Source of the DNA: Zopfochytrium polystomum
Taxonomy: Eukaryota > Chytridiomycota > Chytridiomycetes > Chytridiales > Chytridiaceae
NCBI GenBank assembly: GCA_025765615.1
Contig: JAIVFJ010000044.1
Span: 186,001-250,000, forward strand
Direction: 5' to 3'
DNA length: 64,000 bases
Positions 54,601 to 64,000 of the stretch are shown one piece after another. Below the pieces are notes generated by a model. The model saw only the letters and a program-made list of their open reading frames with translations. It ran no database searches and was not told the origin of the DNA. Both the position numbers and the translations under genes were made by a program. The first letter of the stretch is position 1, and each line of letters begins with the position of its first letter.

Positions 54601-57106
54601 GAAATACTTGCACAAGGGCCATGACATGGCAAGGGTGGCGGTGGGCTCTGGAGAGGTGGCTGCCTGCTTGGATGAGATCAACGAGTTCCTTGACGCCCGC
54701 TACGTGTCTGCTCAGGAGGCCTGCTGGAGGGTCTTCCAGTTCCACATGCAAGGCCGGATCCCCTCAGTCACGAGGTTGGTTGTGCATCTCCCTGATCAGC
54801 AGCCAGTGTACTTTGATGAGGATGCTGACCTTGAGGAAGTCGCTGCCCTTCAGAGGGACTCCAAGCTTCTTGCTTTCTTCAGACTGAACGAGCGTGATGA
54901 AGATGCAAGGAGGCTGTTGTACTTTGAAGTTCCTGAACACTTCACCTGGAACCAGAGGCAGGCGAGGTGGGCAAAGCGTCAGAGGCAGCAGGCTGCGGCA
55001 ACAGTTGGCAGGATGTATGCAGCAAGCCCTCGGGACTCTGAGAGATATTTCCTCCGCGTTCTTCTGGCCAACGTCCGAGGCCCTACCTCTTTTGAGCACC
55101 TCCGGACTGTGGAAGGAACCACCTTTGGAACGTTTCAGGAAGCCTGCGTGCGACGTGGGTTGACTGCTGATGATCGTGAGGCAGTTCGGTGCTTGCAGCA
55201 GGGCGTGCGCGTGATGACAAGCTCAAGAGAGTTTATCAGGCTGTTTGCATTGCTCCTTGCTTTCAACGCGCCAGCAGATCCAAGGGCTCTCTACAATGAT
55301 TTCAAGCATGAGATGGTCGCTGACCAGCTTCGTGTGGCTCAGCTGGAGCATGGGAATCTGGATCTTGCCCCTACAGACCACATGTACTGCACTGCGTTGA
55401 GGCTGCTGGACACATCCCTGCAGAGTTTGTCGACGTCGCTGCGCAACTTCCCCACCCTGCCACAGCTGGAAGAGTTCCAGCCTGAGCCTGTGCTGGCGCT
55501 GGAAGGCCGGCTCCAGCTGATTTTTCAAAGGCTAAACTTGGACTACAACCAGCAGCAGCTGGAGGCCTTTGTGGCAAATGCTGAACGGAGCTTCAACCAG
55601 GAGCAGGCCTTTGCTTACAGGACAGTGGTGGATGCTGTTGAGCAATGTGGACAGCCTGGAGTGGTGCCTCCCGCAGAAGGTCGAATCTTTTATCTTCAGG
55701 GAGTGGGAGGATGTGGCAAGACCTTTGTCTACAATGCCGTCTTGGCAAAAGTCCGCAGCAGTCAAGGCCGGTTTGGTCAGGGCAGAATTGCCCATGCTGT
55801 GGCTTCTTCTGGAATAGCCGCGCTTCTGCTGGCTGGTGGGACAACTGCCCACTCTCGATTTGCCATCCCCATAGAGCTTGATGCTGACTCTCATTCCAGC
55901 ATCAAAATGTCCACGGACCGTGCGCTGGAGCTGTACTTGGCTGATCTCATTGCATTGGATGAGATATCCATGCTCAACTCCAGGGCTCTTGATGTCATCG
56001 ACAGAGTCCTGCGCGATGTTGTCAGGCCCTTGGATCCTCAGTCGGCTGAAACCCCGTTTGGAGGAAAAGTTGTGCTTCTTGGGGGCGACTTCCAGCAGAC
56101 TGCACCTGTTGTGCCCAACGCCACAAAGACCATGATCCTGAAGGCTTCCTGCAAGTTTTCAAACCTATGGAGGCACGTCAGGACGCTTGAGCTGCGAACC
56201 AACATGAGGCTTGCGCAGGGAACCGCAAATCAGAATGCAGTCAACTTTGCAGAATGGTTGGGTCGCCTTGGCAGGGGCAGCCTGCAGCAGTTTGACGCTC
56301 CACATGGGGCACTCAATCATGTCGTGGTCCCAGACTACATCAGTACCCTCACCTTTCCTGCAACTGATGGCAGTCTTCGTGTGAGGCAACTGTTTGAGGC
56401 AGTCTATGATGATTTTGGTGCAGTGGTTCAGCAGTCGGGGGAAGCATTTGCATCCTACTTGGCAGACAGGTGTATTTTGGCTGCAAGGAATGATGTGGTT
56501 CATCAGTTCAACGAGTATGCAGTGCAGCAGCTTCCAGGAGACACTCAGGAGCTGCTCTCTGCCGACACACCAGTTGGAGATGACAAAGGCGACAGCCTTC
56601 TTATCAGCCCTGAGTTCCTCAACACCCTTAGCCCTTCCAGCCTGCCTCCCCACAGGCTAACTGTCAAAGTGGGAATGCCTCTCATCCTCCTCCGCAACCT
56701 GACAGATGGACTCTGCAATGGGACACGCCTCATCCTATGTGAGGTCTGCCCCAATGTGCTGCTCTGTGAAGTTGTTGTGGGCAGCAGGAAAGGAGAGAAA
56801 GTCCTCCTTCCCAGGATCTCTCTGCAGCCCAGTGATTCAGGATTTCCCTTTGAGTTCACCAGAAAGCAATTTCCTGTTCGACCTGCGTTTGCAATGTCCA
56901 TCAACAAGTCCCAAGGCCAGACCTTGAAAAAGGTTGGACTGGATATGTGGGAGGATGTGTTTGCGCATGGACAGTCCTATGTTGCTTTTTCAAGAGTAAC
57001 ATCCCCAGCAGATCTTATAATAACTGCAAAACACAATCAAGAAAAAGGTGGACCAACTATTAGAAATGTGGTTTACAAGGAGTTGGTGGATCATCTTAGG
57101 TTTTAA
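51617..57106 (+). CDS. Helitron replicase/helicase (RepHel) with N-terminal zinc-knuckle array
   Basis: Exons 51617-52351, 52435-52959 and 53048-57106. The N-terminus carries ten CX2CX4HX7C-type units, 20-23 residues apart. Then follow a Helitron N-terminal domain (SQMYIYDSAQQFNARM; HLHLYRKLFQQLIVDLY), the HUH nuclease motif (GLPHAHIASW) and the two-tyrosine motif (KYLMKYLHKG), which nick and join DNA in rolling-circle transposition. A Pif1-type helicase forms the C-terminal half: Walker A GVGGCGKT, Walker B LIALDEISML, GGDFQQTAPVV, LRTNMRL, INKSQGQTLKKVGLDM, YVAFSRV. Two frame changes interrupt it: a surplus base in gggaaaggg at about 53639-53647, and a missing base near 54463 before FTLRRGFEVDNRWVV. 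So either the copy is decayed or the sequence has errors. Confidence 0.85.
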
Positions 57107-57219
57107 TTAATTCTGTGCAGCTTCTCAAGTTCTCTATGTGACCTTGCTACTTAATAAATTTTCTTCCCTCTTTCTTTTTTCTTTGCAAGGACTGCTTATA
57201 AGTCAACGGGCACCCCTAG
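51617..57219 (+). mobile_element. Helitron (rolling-circle transposon), ends uncertain
   Basis: Defined by the RepHel gene. A possible 3' end is CTAG at 57216-57219 followed by T, preceded by a weak GGG-CA-CCC fold; the usual strong terminal hairpin was not seen. The 5' TC end could not be placed in the CT-rich flank. Confidence 0.6.
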
Positions 57220-57287
57220 TGAAACAGATAAAATTGTATTATTGCTGCAGCGTTCCAATTTCCACGAAACATGGAATTAATTTGCGG

Positions 57288-57289
<2 letters not shown>

Positions 57290-57343
<54 letters not shown>
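57290..57343 (+). repeat. (GA)n microsatellite
   Basis: About 26 GA units just past the Helitron, the strand-complement counterpart of the CT tracts before it. Confidence 0.85.
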
Positions 57344-57352
<9 letters not shown>

Positions 57353-57614
57353 GAGTGAGAGAGCGAGAGAACCAATCGGCGTTCGGCATGTGTCGAGTTA
57401 ACCAATCAAATACTAAAATGAACCGCTCGCTTATTTTAGTGCTCGCTAGAGCTCGGCATTTAAGAAGTTTCAACGGTAAATTCGATCGATCGCCAAAAAG
57501 ACTCTGTCATTCATTTTCACAACAACAACCAAGAACACTACATCCAAACCGACTTTACCTCTCTCTGCTCCCCACTCGCTCGACTCAACTCAACTCAACT
57601 CAACTCAACTCCAC

Positions 57615-58958
57615 TCAGTCCCCGCCGCCCCTCGACGCGCCGCCGCCGCCGCCGCCTCCGCCGCCGCCAAACCACCGTCCCATGCCGCGGCGCTGCTCGG
57701 CCGCGGTCGTCGTCGACGCCAGGTCCACCCCCTGCATGCGGTAGCTCGCCTCCAGCCCGGCCTGCTTCGCCGCAATCTTGTACCGCCCGTCCAGCGTCGC
57801 CGTCTGGGTCTGCCACGTGAACGCCTTTTCGTGCCGCCGCCCGCTCGCCGCCGACACGTTGTTGTTGCTAGACGCCGACTGCGACGGCGAGGGCGAGCCG
57901 CCGGTGTGCACCACGATCGCGTTGAACACAATGATCACTGGCGTCCCGGGAATCAGCGGCGGCAGCGACCGCATCATGGAAGTGATGGCGTCGCGCACGT
58001 CCTGCGCCTGCTCCGCGATCGTCGGCGCGGGTCCGTCGCTTGAGGCTGCAGCGGCGGCGGCGGCCGCCGCCGCTTCCCGCCGCCGCCGTGACGACGACGA
58101 CGACGACGCACCGAGCGTCTTGGACCGCGCGAGCTGCCGCGACCGCGCCCGGCCGGCGCTGCCGAGAGTCCCCTCGCCGCTGGCGACGGCAGTCGGCGCC
58201 GCGGCCTCGTGCTCCTCGTTCAGCGAGACCACCGACCCGCCCGTGTCGGCCATGCGGTCGAGCTGCATGGGCGAGTGCGCGCCGCCGGCGTAGGCAGCAC
58301 CACCACCGATACCAACTCCTCCTCCTCCTCCGCCACCGACACCAACACCAACGCCGCCGCCGCCGACGCTGCCGCCGTTCCCGTCGTCCGACCGCAGCCG
58401 CGCCTCGATGGTAAACTTGACCTTGTACCCCTCCCTCGAAAAGTAGCACGCGGCCGTCCGCCCGACCGGCCGCACCCGCCCCGACGACACCCGCCGCAGG
58501 TTTCGCCGGTTGATCAGGCTCGGCGAGTCGGCCTGCCGCCCTGGGCCCGTCAGGTGCAGCGAGTTGAGCGACCCCGCCGCGCTGCCGGTCCGCTGTTGGA
58601 GCAGCAGCCGTCCCGCGCTCCCCACCGGCCCGCGGAAGCTTGCCAGCGGCGTCGGCTGCCCGACCGCGCTGGGCGCCTCGCCGACGGCGACCACGCCGCC
58701 GCCGCCGCCGCCGACGCCGACGAGGCTCGTGTTGGACAGCGAGCGCTCGAGGTCCGGCACCCTGCTGGTGCTGCCGTGGGCCACGGCGTTGGTCGCGAGC
58801 GAGTCCTTGACGCCTTGCTCGACGAGCGTGCAGAATGTCGCAAAGGTGTCGGACATTTTGGATTGCACTTCTTCCGGCGCTTGCTCGCTGAGCTCGTTGA
58901 TGCGGTTGAACGAGCTCATGAAGGACCGCTTGCCGCCGCCGTCTGCTAGGAGCGCCAT
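57615..58958 (-). CDS. Uncharacterised Ala/Gly/Ser-rich protein
   Basis: Single-exon gene of 447 residues, starting MALLADGGGKRSFMSSFNRI. The N-terminal 60 residues look helical and conserved-like (FNRINELSEQAPEEVQSKMSDTFATFCTLVEQGV). The middle is disordered with poly-Gly and poly-Ala runs. Two ordered stretches stand out: RTAACYFSREGYKVKFTIEARL (about 170-190) and DAITSMMRSLPPLIPGTPVIIVFNAIVVHTGG with AFTWQTQTATLDGRYKIAAKQAGLEASYRMQG near the end. No transmembrane segment or signal peptide is obvious, and no family was recognised. It is divergent from the IMP dehydrogenase gene, with about 820 bp between the start codons. Confidence 0.7.
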   Translation of the reverse strand: MALLADGGGKRSFMSSFNRINELSEQAPEEVQSKMSDTFATFCTLVEQGVKDSLATNAVAHGSTSRVPDLERSLSNTSLVGVGGGGGGVVAVGEAPSAVGQPTPLASFRGPVGSAGRLLLQQRTGSAAGSLNSLHLTGPGRQADSPSLINRRNLRRVSSGRVRPVGRTAACYFSREGYKVKFTIEARLRSDDGNGGSVGGGGVGVGVGGGGGGGVGIGGGAAYAGGAHSPMQLDRMADTGGSVVSLNEEHEAAAPTAVASGEGTLGSAGRARSRQLARSKTLGASSSSSSRRRREAAAAAAAAAASSDGPAPTIAEQAQDVRDAITSMMRSLPPLIPGTPVIIVFNAIVVHTGGSPSPSQSASSNNNVSAASGRRHEKAFTWQTQTATLDGRYKIAAKQAGLEASYRMQGVDLASTTTAAEQRRGMGRWFGGGGGGGGGGASRGGGD

Positions 58959-59556
58959 TTTGTTGTTGCTGTTTTTGGTTTCTTTTTTTTTTTTTTTTTT
59001 TTTTTTTTGCGAGCGTAATAAGCAAACGAGGAAGATAGACGCGATAGCAAGGTTGAGGGGAGGGAGGATAGATAGTATTGGATGGAGCGAGAGGTACACT
59101 TTGTACTGCAGCTGCCTTGCTTGCTCGCTGCTTGCTGCTGCTGCTGCTGCTGCTGCTCGCTGGTCGCTGCTGCGGCCTTTCCAGCAAGTATTTAAAATAT
59201 CTCCTATTTTTATTTTTTTTATTTTTATTTTAGGTCGATCTTGTTGAGGAGCCTTCCTGAGCGAATAATGGGTCCCCAGTCACTTTTCTCGTTTTTGTTT
59301 TGAAATATATCGCTGTACTAATACCGCCTACTACTATTTTTAGCATATTACGCGTTTGCGTGTTGCTCTGTTTGTTGTTTATTGAGCACCTCATATTATT
59401 AACATCCGAACAAAGCCCGTTCATTTGATAGGTTTCGGTTTGAGGGATGGGGGGTCTTTTTTTTTTTTGGTTTTTTTTTTTTTGGCTGGTTCGGATTGTG
59501 GCTCGGAGGTTCAGTTGTGGGCGGTGGTTCAGTCAGCGGTTGTGGTTCGGCGTTCT

Positions 59557-59596
<40 letters not shown>

Positions 59597-59776
59597 TCCT
59601 CCTCCTCCCTCGCTCTGTCTCTCCCCCTTTCTGTCCCTGTCGCTCTCTCGCTTTTTTTTTCTCTCTCTTGGTTTGGAATTACAAATCCCATCCCCCGCTC
59701 AACCCATCACCTTCTCTACCTCACCACCTTCCTCGCAACCCGCTCCACTACTCCACCCCCCAACCACCAACCCCCG
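58959..59776. promoter_or_regulatory. Divergent intergenic region (shared promoter space)
   Basis: Lies between the starts of the 57615-58958 gene (leftward) and IMP dehydrogenase (rightward). Contains a T/A tract at 58984-59008, (GCT)n at 59129-59156, AT-rich sequence 59180-59420 and a (TTTC)n tract at about 59553-59598, followed by a pyrimidine-rich leader. No extra gene was seen. Confidence 0.5.
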
Positions 59777-61706
59777 ATGAAACGCAAGATTTCAGAGACC
59801 GCCGACGCCGCCGCCGCCGCCGCCGTCAACGGTTCCGCCGCCGCGGCGACCACCACGACGTCCACGACCTCCCCCGTGGTCTCCTTCCCGTCGGCTCCCC
59901 TCAAGCACGGCGAGTCGCCCGCCCAGCGCGACGACCGGCTGCGCGCCCTCCTCGCCCAGCACACCTCTGACGGCCTCACCGCCCACGAGCTCGTTGACGA
60001 CCACACCGCCGGTGGCCTCACCTACAACGACTTTTTGATCCTGCCCGGTTACATTGACTTTCCCGCCAGCGCGTGCTCCCTCGAGACAAAAGTCACAAAA
60101 AACATCACCCTCAAGACCCCGTTCTTGTCGAGTCCTATGGACACCGTGACGGGTGAGTGACTGGTTCGAGGGAGGGTTGAGTCGAGTGCTCTAGAGCGAT
60201 GATGAGTGCGCGAGCGATTGATCGAGCGAGTGACTTTGAATCGTGCGATTGATCTGAACGAATGAGCGTGCGAGGATGACGGAGCTTCGCGCGCAAGGGA
60301 GACGCAGCGGTGTGCAATCGGATCGCGGATCCCCGTCCATCCTCGACCAACCCAACCAACCGCTTTTGGTCTTTTTAGAAACGCAAATGGCCATCCACAT
60401 GGCGCTCAACGGCGGCCTCGGTGTGATCCACCACAACTGCACGCCCGAGGAACAGGCCGAGATGGTGCGCAAGGTCAAAAAGTTTGAGAACGGCTTCATC
60501 ACGGACCCCCTCTGCCTGAAGCCGACGGACACGGTCTCGCGCGTCCTCGAGATCAAAAAGCACTTTGGCTTTTGCGGCATCCCCATCACCGAGACGGGCA
60601 AGCTCCACTCCAAGCTGCTCGGCATCGTGACGCGTCGGGACGTTGACTTTCTGCAGGAATCCGCGGTCGAGATGGCCAAGCCGCTGCAGGAATTGATGAC
60701 CAAGGAGCTGGTCGTCGCGCGCGAAGGCATCTCGCTCTCGGAGGCCCAGTCGATCCTGCGCCAGTCGCGCAAGGGCAAGCTGCCCATCGTCGACGCGCAG
60801 TACAACCTCACCGCGCTCCTCGCCCGCTCCGACCTGATCAAAACCCGCGACTACCCGTGGGCCACCACCACCCCGTCCTCCCGCCAGCTCCTCTGCGCCG
60901 CCGCCATCTCCACCCACGTCGAGGACCGCGCCCGCCTCGACCTCCTCGTGCGCGCCGGCCTCGACGTGGTCGTCCTCGACTCGTCCCAGGGCAACTCGTC
61001 GTACCAGATCGACATGATCCGCTACATCAAGCGCATGTACCCGGCGGTCGACGTCGTCGCGGGCAACGTCGTCACGACCGAGCAGGCGCGCAACCTCATC
61101 GCGGCCGGCGCCGACGCGCTCCGCGTCGGCATGGGCTCCGGCTCGATCTGCATCACGCAGGAGATCATGGCCTGCGGCCGCCCGCAGGGCACGGCCGTCT
61201 TCCGCGTCGCGCAGTACGCGCGCCAGTTTGGCGTCCCCGTGATCGCGGACGGCGGCATCGGCAACGTCGGGCACATTGTCAAGGCGGTCGCGCTCGGCGC
61301 GTCCGCCGTCATGATGGGCTCGCTCCTCGCGGGCACCGCCGAGTCCCCCGGCGACTACTTTTACGACGGCGGCAAGCGGCTCAAGAAATACCGCGGCATG
61401 GGCTCCCTCGACGCCATGGAGAAGGGCGACGCGGCGGGCAAGCGGTACTTTTCAGAGGCCGACAAGGTCAAGGTCGCGCAGGGCGTCGCCGGCGCGGTCG
61501 TCGACAAGGGCTCGGTGAAGAAGTTTGTCGGGTACCTCACGTCCGGCGTCCAGCACAGCTTGCAGGACATTGGCGTGCGGAGCGTCGAGGAGCTGAAGCA
61601 AAAGGTCGTGGACGGCGTCGTCCGGTTCGAGCGGCGGACGGCCAGCGCGCAGATGGAGGGCGGCGTGCACGGGCTGCACTCGTACGAGAAGAGGCTGTTT
61701 GCGTGA
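59777..61706 (+). CDS. Inosine-5'-monophosphate dehydrogenase
   Basis: Two exons, 59777-60152 and 60379-61706 (567 residues). The donor GTGAGT interrupts the MDTVT|ET motif, and the join keeps frame. It catalyses the NAD-dependent oxidation of IMP to XMP, the committed step of guanine nucleotide synthesis, in the cytosol as a tetramer. Visible: the [16 protein letters not shown] start of the barrel, two CBS domains (about residues 155-275, e.g. [11 protein letters not shown]), [18 protein letters not shown], the catalytic-cysteine loop [23 protein letters not shown], and the flap [12 protein letters not shown] with SVKKFVGYL. Length is in the usual range apart from an extra Ala/Thr-rich N-terminus of about 40 residues. 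The coding bias (GC3-rich) is strong, as for a highly expressed housekeeping gene. Confidence 0.96.
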
Positions 61707-62195
61707 AGCCGTTTATAACAAAAAAAAAAAAAAGAAGAAAAAGAAAAAGAAGAAGAACAAGAGAGAGATCGAGCGATCAAATTTATTTACCGTTACGTAG
61801 CGTTCTTTTTTTTTTTTTCAGTGCGTTGCCCCCTCGACTCACCACCCCTTTTGGGAGCGATATCTTTTTTTTTTTTTTTTTTTTTTTTTGGCCTTTTAGT
61901 TTCCGCTTTCTTTTCGTGTGGATGATCGAGTATGGTGCTCTAGTTTTTTTTTCTTGTTTTTTTTTTCTTTTTTTTCTTTCGGACGGTCGAACCATCGATT
62001 TCTTTTCTCTCACTCTCGAATTTCGCCCCGCCCCGATGGGGGGCTGTTGGCTGTTGGCCCGGGTTAACAGCAGCAAAGAGAGAACAATTCAGTTCAATCT
62101 ACATGTAGTGCGTGCATCAATCAAATGCAAAAATGCACCCGCGTGAACACTCTTTCCGTTGCGTAGATATTGCTTATTATATAGGATTTGCATTA
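61707..62195. other. Convergent intergenic region
   Basis: 3' flanks of IMP dehydrogenase and the F-box-like gene. Rich in A tracts (61719-61732) and T tracts (61807-61819, 61867-61889). No gene. Confidence 0.6.
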
Positions 62196-62448
62196 TTACG
62201 ATTTGCTCGTCCGCCACGCCACCACGCCAAACACCCGGCCCGTGCGAGGGTGCACCGTCAGCACGTACGAGTGAAACGTGAACGGCTCGCTCCACTTGCC
62301 CTCTCTGCACTCGACGCCAAACACGAGCGGCGGCGGCGGCGCGTTCTCGCCGCCGCGACAAATATCCACCGAGACATACTTTGCAAACCCTTCCACCAGC
62401 CGCTTGCCGCCGCTCGGCACGTCCGCTTCTTCATAGTCATACTCGTCG

Positions 62449-62480
<32 letters not shown>

Positions 62481-62987
62481 CCAGCAGCAGTACCCGCCCG
62501 ACACCGACGCCGCGCAAAAGTCGCAGGACTGCGCGCCGCGGCGGCGGCGGCGGCGGCGGCGGAGGCGGCACAGGCTCGCGGCGGAAGCGACCCGCATCCC
62601 GCGACGACAAGAGTCCCACTGCTCGGCCTCGTCCCACCCCAGGTGTTTGCCCGCGTCGCCGCCGCCCGCAGGCGGCAGCGCCACCACGGCCAGCGGGAAC
62701 CCCGAAGCGTACGCGCCAGCCGTGAGCGCGTCGAACACGGCCCGGTTCACCACCGACGACGGGTCGTCGGTGACGTCGACCTCGGCGGCGAGACACCGCC
62801 GCAACTCCCGAACCCGCTCGCCCGCCCCGTTCGACAACACGATCGGCACCACCCCGGAAGGGTAGCCCCACCCGTCGCCGTCGCCCACCATCCGCCCGCC
62901 CTCCTTTGCCCAGAGCCATTCCACGTACGTCACGTCGCGCAGCAGCGAGTACCACTCGCCCGGAGACGCGCACGGGAAGCCCGCGTG

Positions 62988-63019
<32 letters not shown>

Positions 63020-63485
63020 AGAGTTTGCTGCCGGACGCGCGCAAGGCGTCCACCCGCCCGCAGCGGTAGTGGACGATCGGGCGGTACGGCGCCGAGGGGT
63101 AGAGCGCGTGGAAGGGGGAGGAGGAGCGGCGAGGGTCGGGCGATGGACGCGCGACGGGGAGTAGGTCGCCCCAGTCGTCTTGGTACCCGGCCCACGGGTT
63201 CCCCGTGACCGCGGGGTCGAACAGGTCGTGCCACCCGCGGAGCCGGCGGTAGCTGTCGCCGTCGTCGTCGTCGTCGGCGTCGTCTAGGGGGTGGGAGTGG
63301 TGTCGGCGGCGGGATATCGCGAACCACGCCGGGCCGCAGCGGCCGAACGCGTGCCGCGAGACCGCGTCGGACTGCGCGGCGTCGCGCCAGCGGGTGGCGA
63401 CGCGGCAAAGGCGGAAGAGGGCGAGCGTCGCTTCGAGCCGGCAGATGGGGCCGCGGCGCGCGCGCGGGTGGTTGGAGTCGGCGCT

Positions 63486-63529
<44 letters not shown>

Positions 63530-63593
63530 GTCCCACAAAGTGCTGTAGGATTGCGACGAGGACGGGGTGCGGCAGCGGCAGCGAGGGCGCCAT
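62196..63593 (-). CDS. F-box-like protein with poly-Asp inserts
   Basis: Single-exon gene, 465 residues, starting MAPSLPLPHPVLVAILQHFV. The start plus LALFRLCRVATRWRDAAQ (about residues 6-80) resembles an F-box split by a 14-residue Asp run. Further acidic runs occur at about 115 and 395. The remainder resembles SMI1/KNR4- or F-box-associated domains: GEWYSLLRDVTYVEWLWAKEG, SGVVPIVLSNG and the C-terminal KYVSVDICRGG, PPLVFGVECREGKWSEPFTFHSYVLTVHPRTGRVFGV. A Cys-rich CDFCAASVSGGYCCW lies between. Likely an SCF adaptor or regulatory protein; not certain. Both the Asp and Arg runs come from (GTC)n and (GGC)n triplet tracts. Confidence 0.7.
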
Positions 63594-63821
63594 GCGGTGG
63601 GGTGTGTGTGTGTGTGTGTGTGTGTGAGAGTTCGCTGAGCCGATCGTTTTGTCACTGTTGACAAGGCACTCTGTCACAGAAAACACGAACGTTGGTCGTG
63701 AAACAACGTGCATTGAATGAATGGAGACGGAGGCCACGTGGATAAAATAGTCGGGCAAAAAAACAAACAAAACGGTCAATTGCCACGACCGAACAGTGAG
63801 GGAGCGTCGAGGTCAGCCAGA

Positions 63822-63865
<44 letters not shown>

Positions 63866-64000
63866 GGCAAGAAGGAAGAACCCACAACCAATTGCCCTGC
63901 GCACGCGGAAAAGACACTGGAACCCAGTCTCGCGATAAAGAAAGCGCTCTGGATCGACAATTGTGTTGTGTGCTGCCTGTCGCCTTTTTCAGTCGATAGC
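63594..64000. other. Right-edge region with (TG)n tracts
   Basis: Presumed promoter of the F-box-like gene, with (TG)n at 63602-63625 and 63823-63862. No gene recognised. Confidence 0.6.

Noticed and set aside
57198..57220. GGG-CA-CCC-CTAGT as the Helitron 3' end
   Set aside because: The stem is only three base pairs; listed as tentative, not as a supported terminus.

Overview
The window is nuclear DNA from a fungus. The evidence is short introns (about 65-170 nt, GT..AG) with GTGAGT/GTAAGT donors; CBM18 chitin-binding modules on a chitin-deacetylase-type enzyme; an AA5 copper-radical oxidase; a full-size ABCG transporter; GC-rich exons full of Ala/Ser/Pro/poly-X tracts; and a very heavy microsatellite load. 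The mix suits an early-diverging (chytrid-like) fungus, but that is inference. Nothing here looks prokaryotic.

Layout. 1-1801: simple repeats, no gene. 1802-10926: two nested Ty3/gypsy chromoviruses on the minus strand. The inner one (3220-8524) appears complete: 353-bp LTRs, gag, a -1 frameshift signal, pol with PR-RT-RH-IN-chromodomain, and a 5-bp target duplication caatt. It sits in the integrase of an outer element (1807-10921; 308-bp LTRs, target duplication gatgt) that has lost RT/RNase H by an in-frame deletion. 12143-14384: F-box/LRR gene. 15699-18021: single-pass membrane protein with a PAN/apple-like region. 21148-23755: eight-exon galactose/glyoxal oxidase-like gene. 24866-26044: dispersed repeats around a solo LTR of the same chromovirus family. 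26964-29200: seven-exon polytopic RING protein. 29700-29985: repeats that include a paralogous empty site for the outer retroelement. 32309-34556: second F-box gene. 34816-35287: degenerate tryptophan-synthase alpha-domain fragment. 36015-36084: tRNA-like sequence. 36433-37954: CBM18 + NodB chitin deacetylase. 39168-45124: eleven-exon full-size ABCG transporter. 46111-50195: disordered protein with repeated SLADFLR motifs. 51617-57106: Helitron replicase/helicase with a ten-unit zinc-knuckle array. 57615-58958: uncharacterised Gly/Ala-rich protein. 59777-61706: IMP dehydrogenase. 62196-63593: F-box-like protein.

How it works together. The ordinary genes do not form a pathway. They cover cell-wall modification, secreted oxidation, export, ubiquitin ligation (three F-box proteins and one RING protein) and purine synthesis. 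The most interesting material is the chromovirus. Its LTR carries perfectly phased heat-shock elements upstream of a TATA box. An 11-nt stretch at the predicted RNA 5' end is exactly complementary to the sequence beside the LTR, as in Tf1-type self-priming. Gag and Pol are joined by an in-frame CCCAAAC slippery site followed after 5 nt by an 8-bp stem. Several genes show an apparent one-base excess in G/C runs, so reading frames should be treated with care. Exon joins were worked out by hand from splice consensus, frame continuity and family knowledge.
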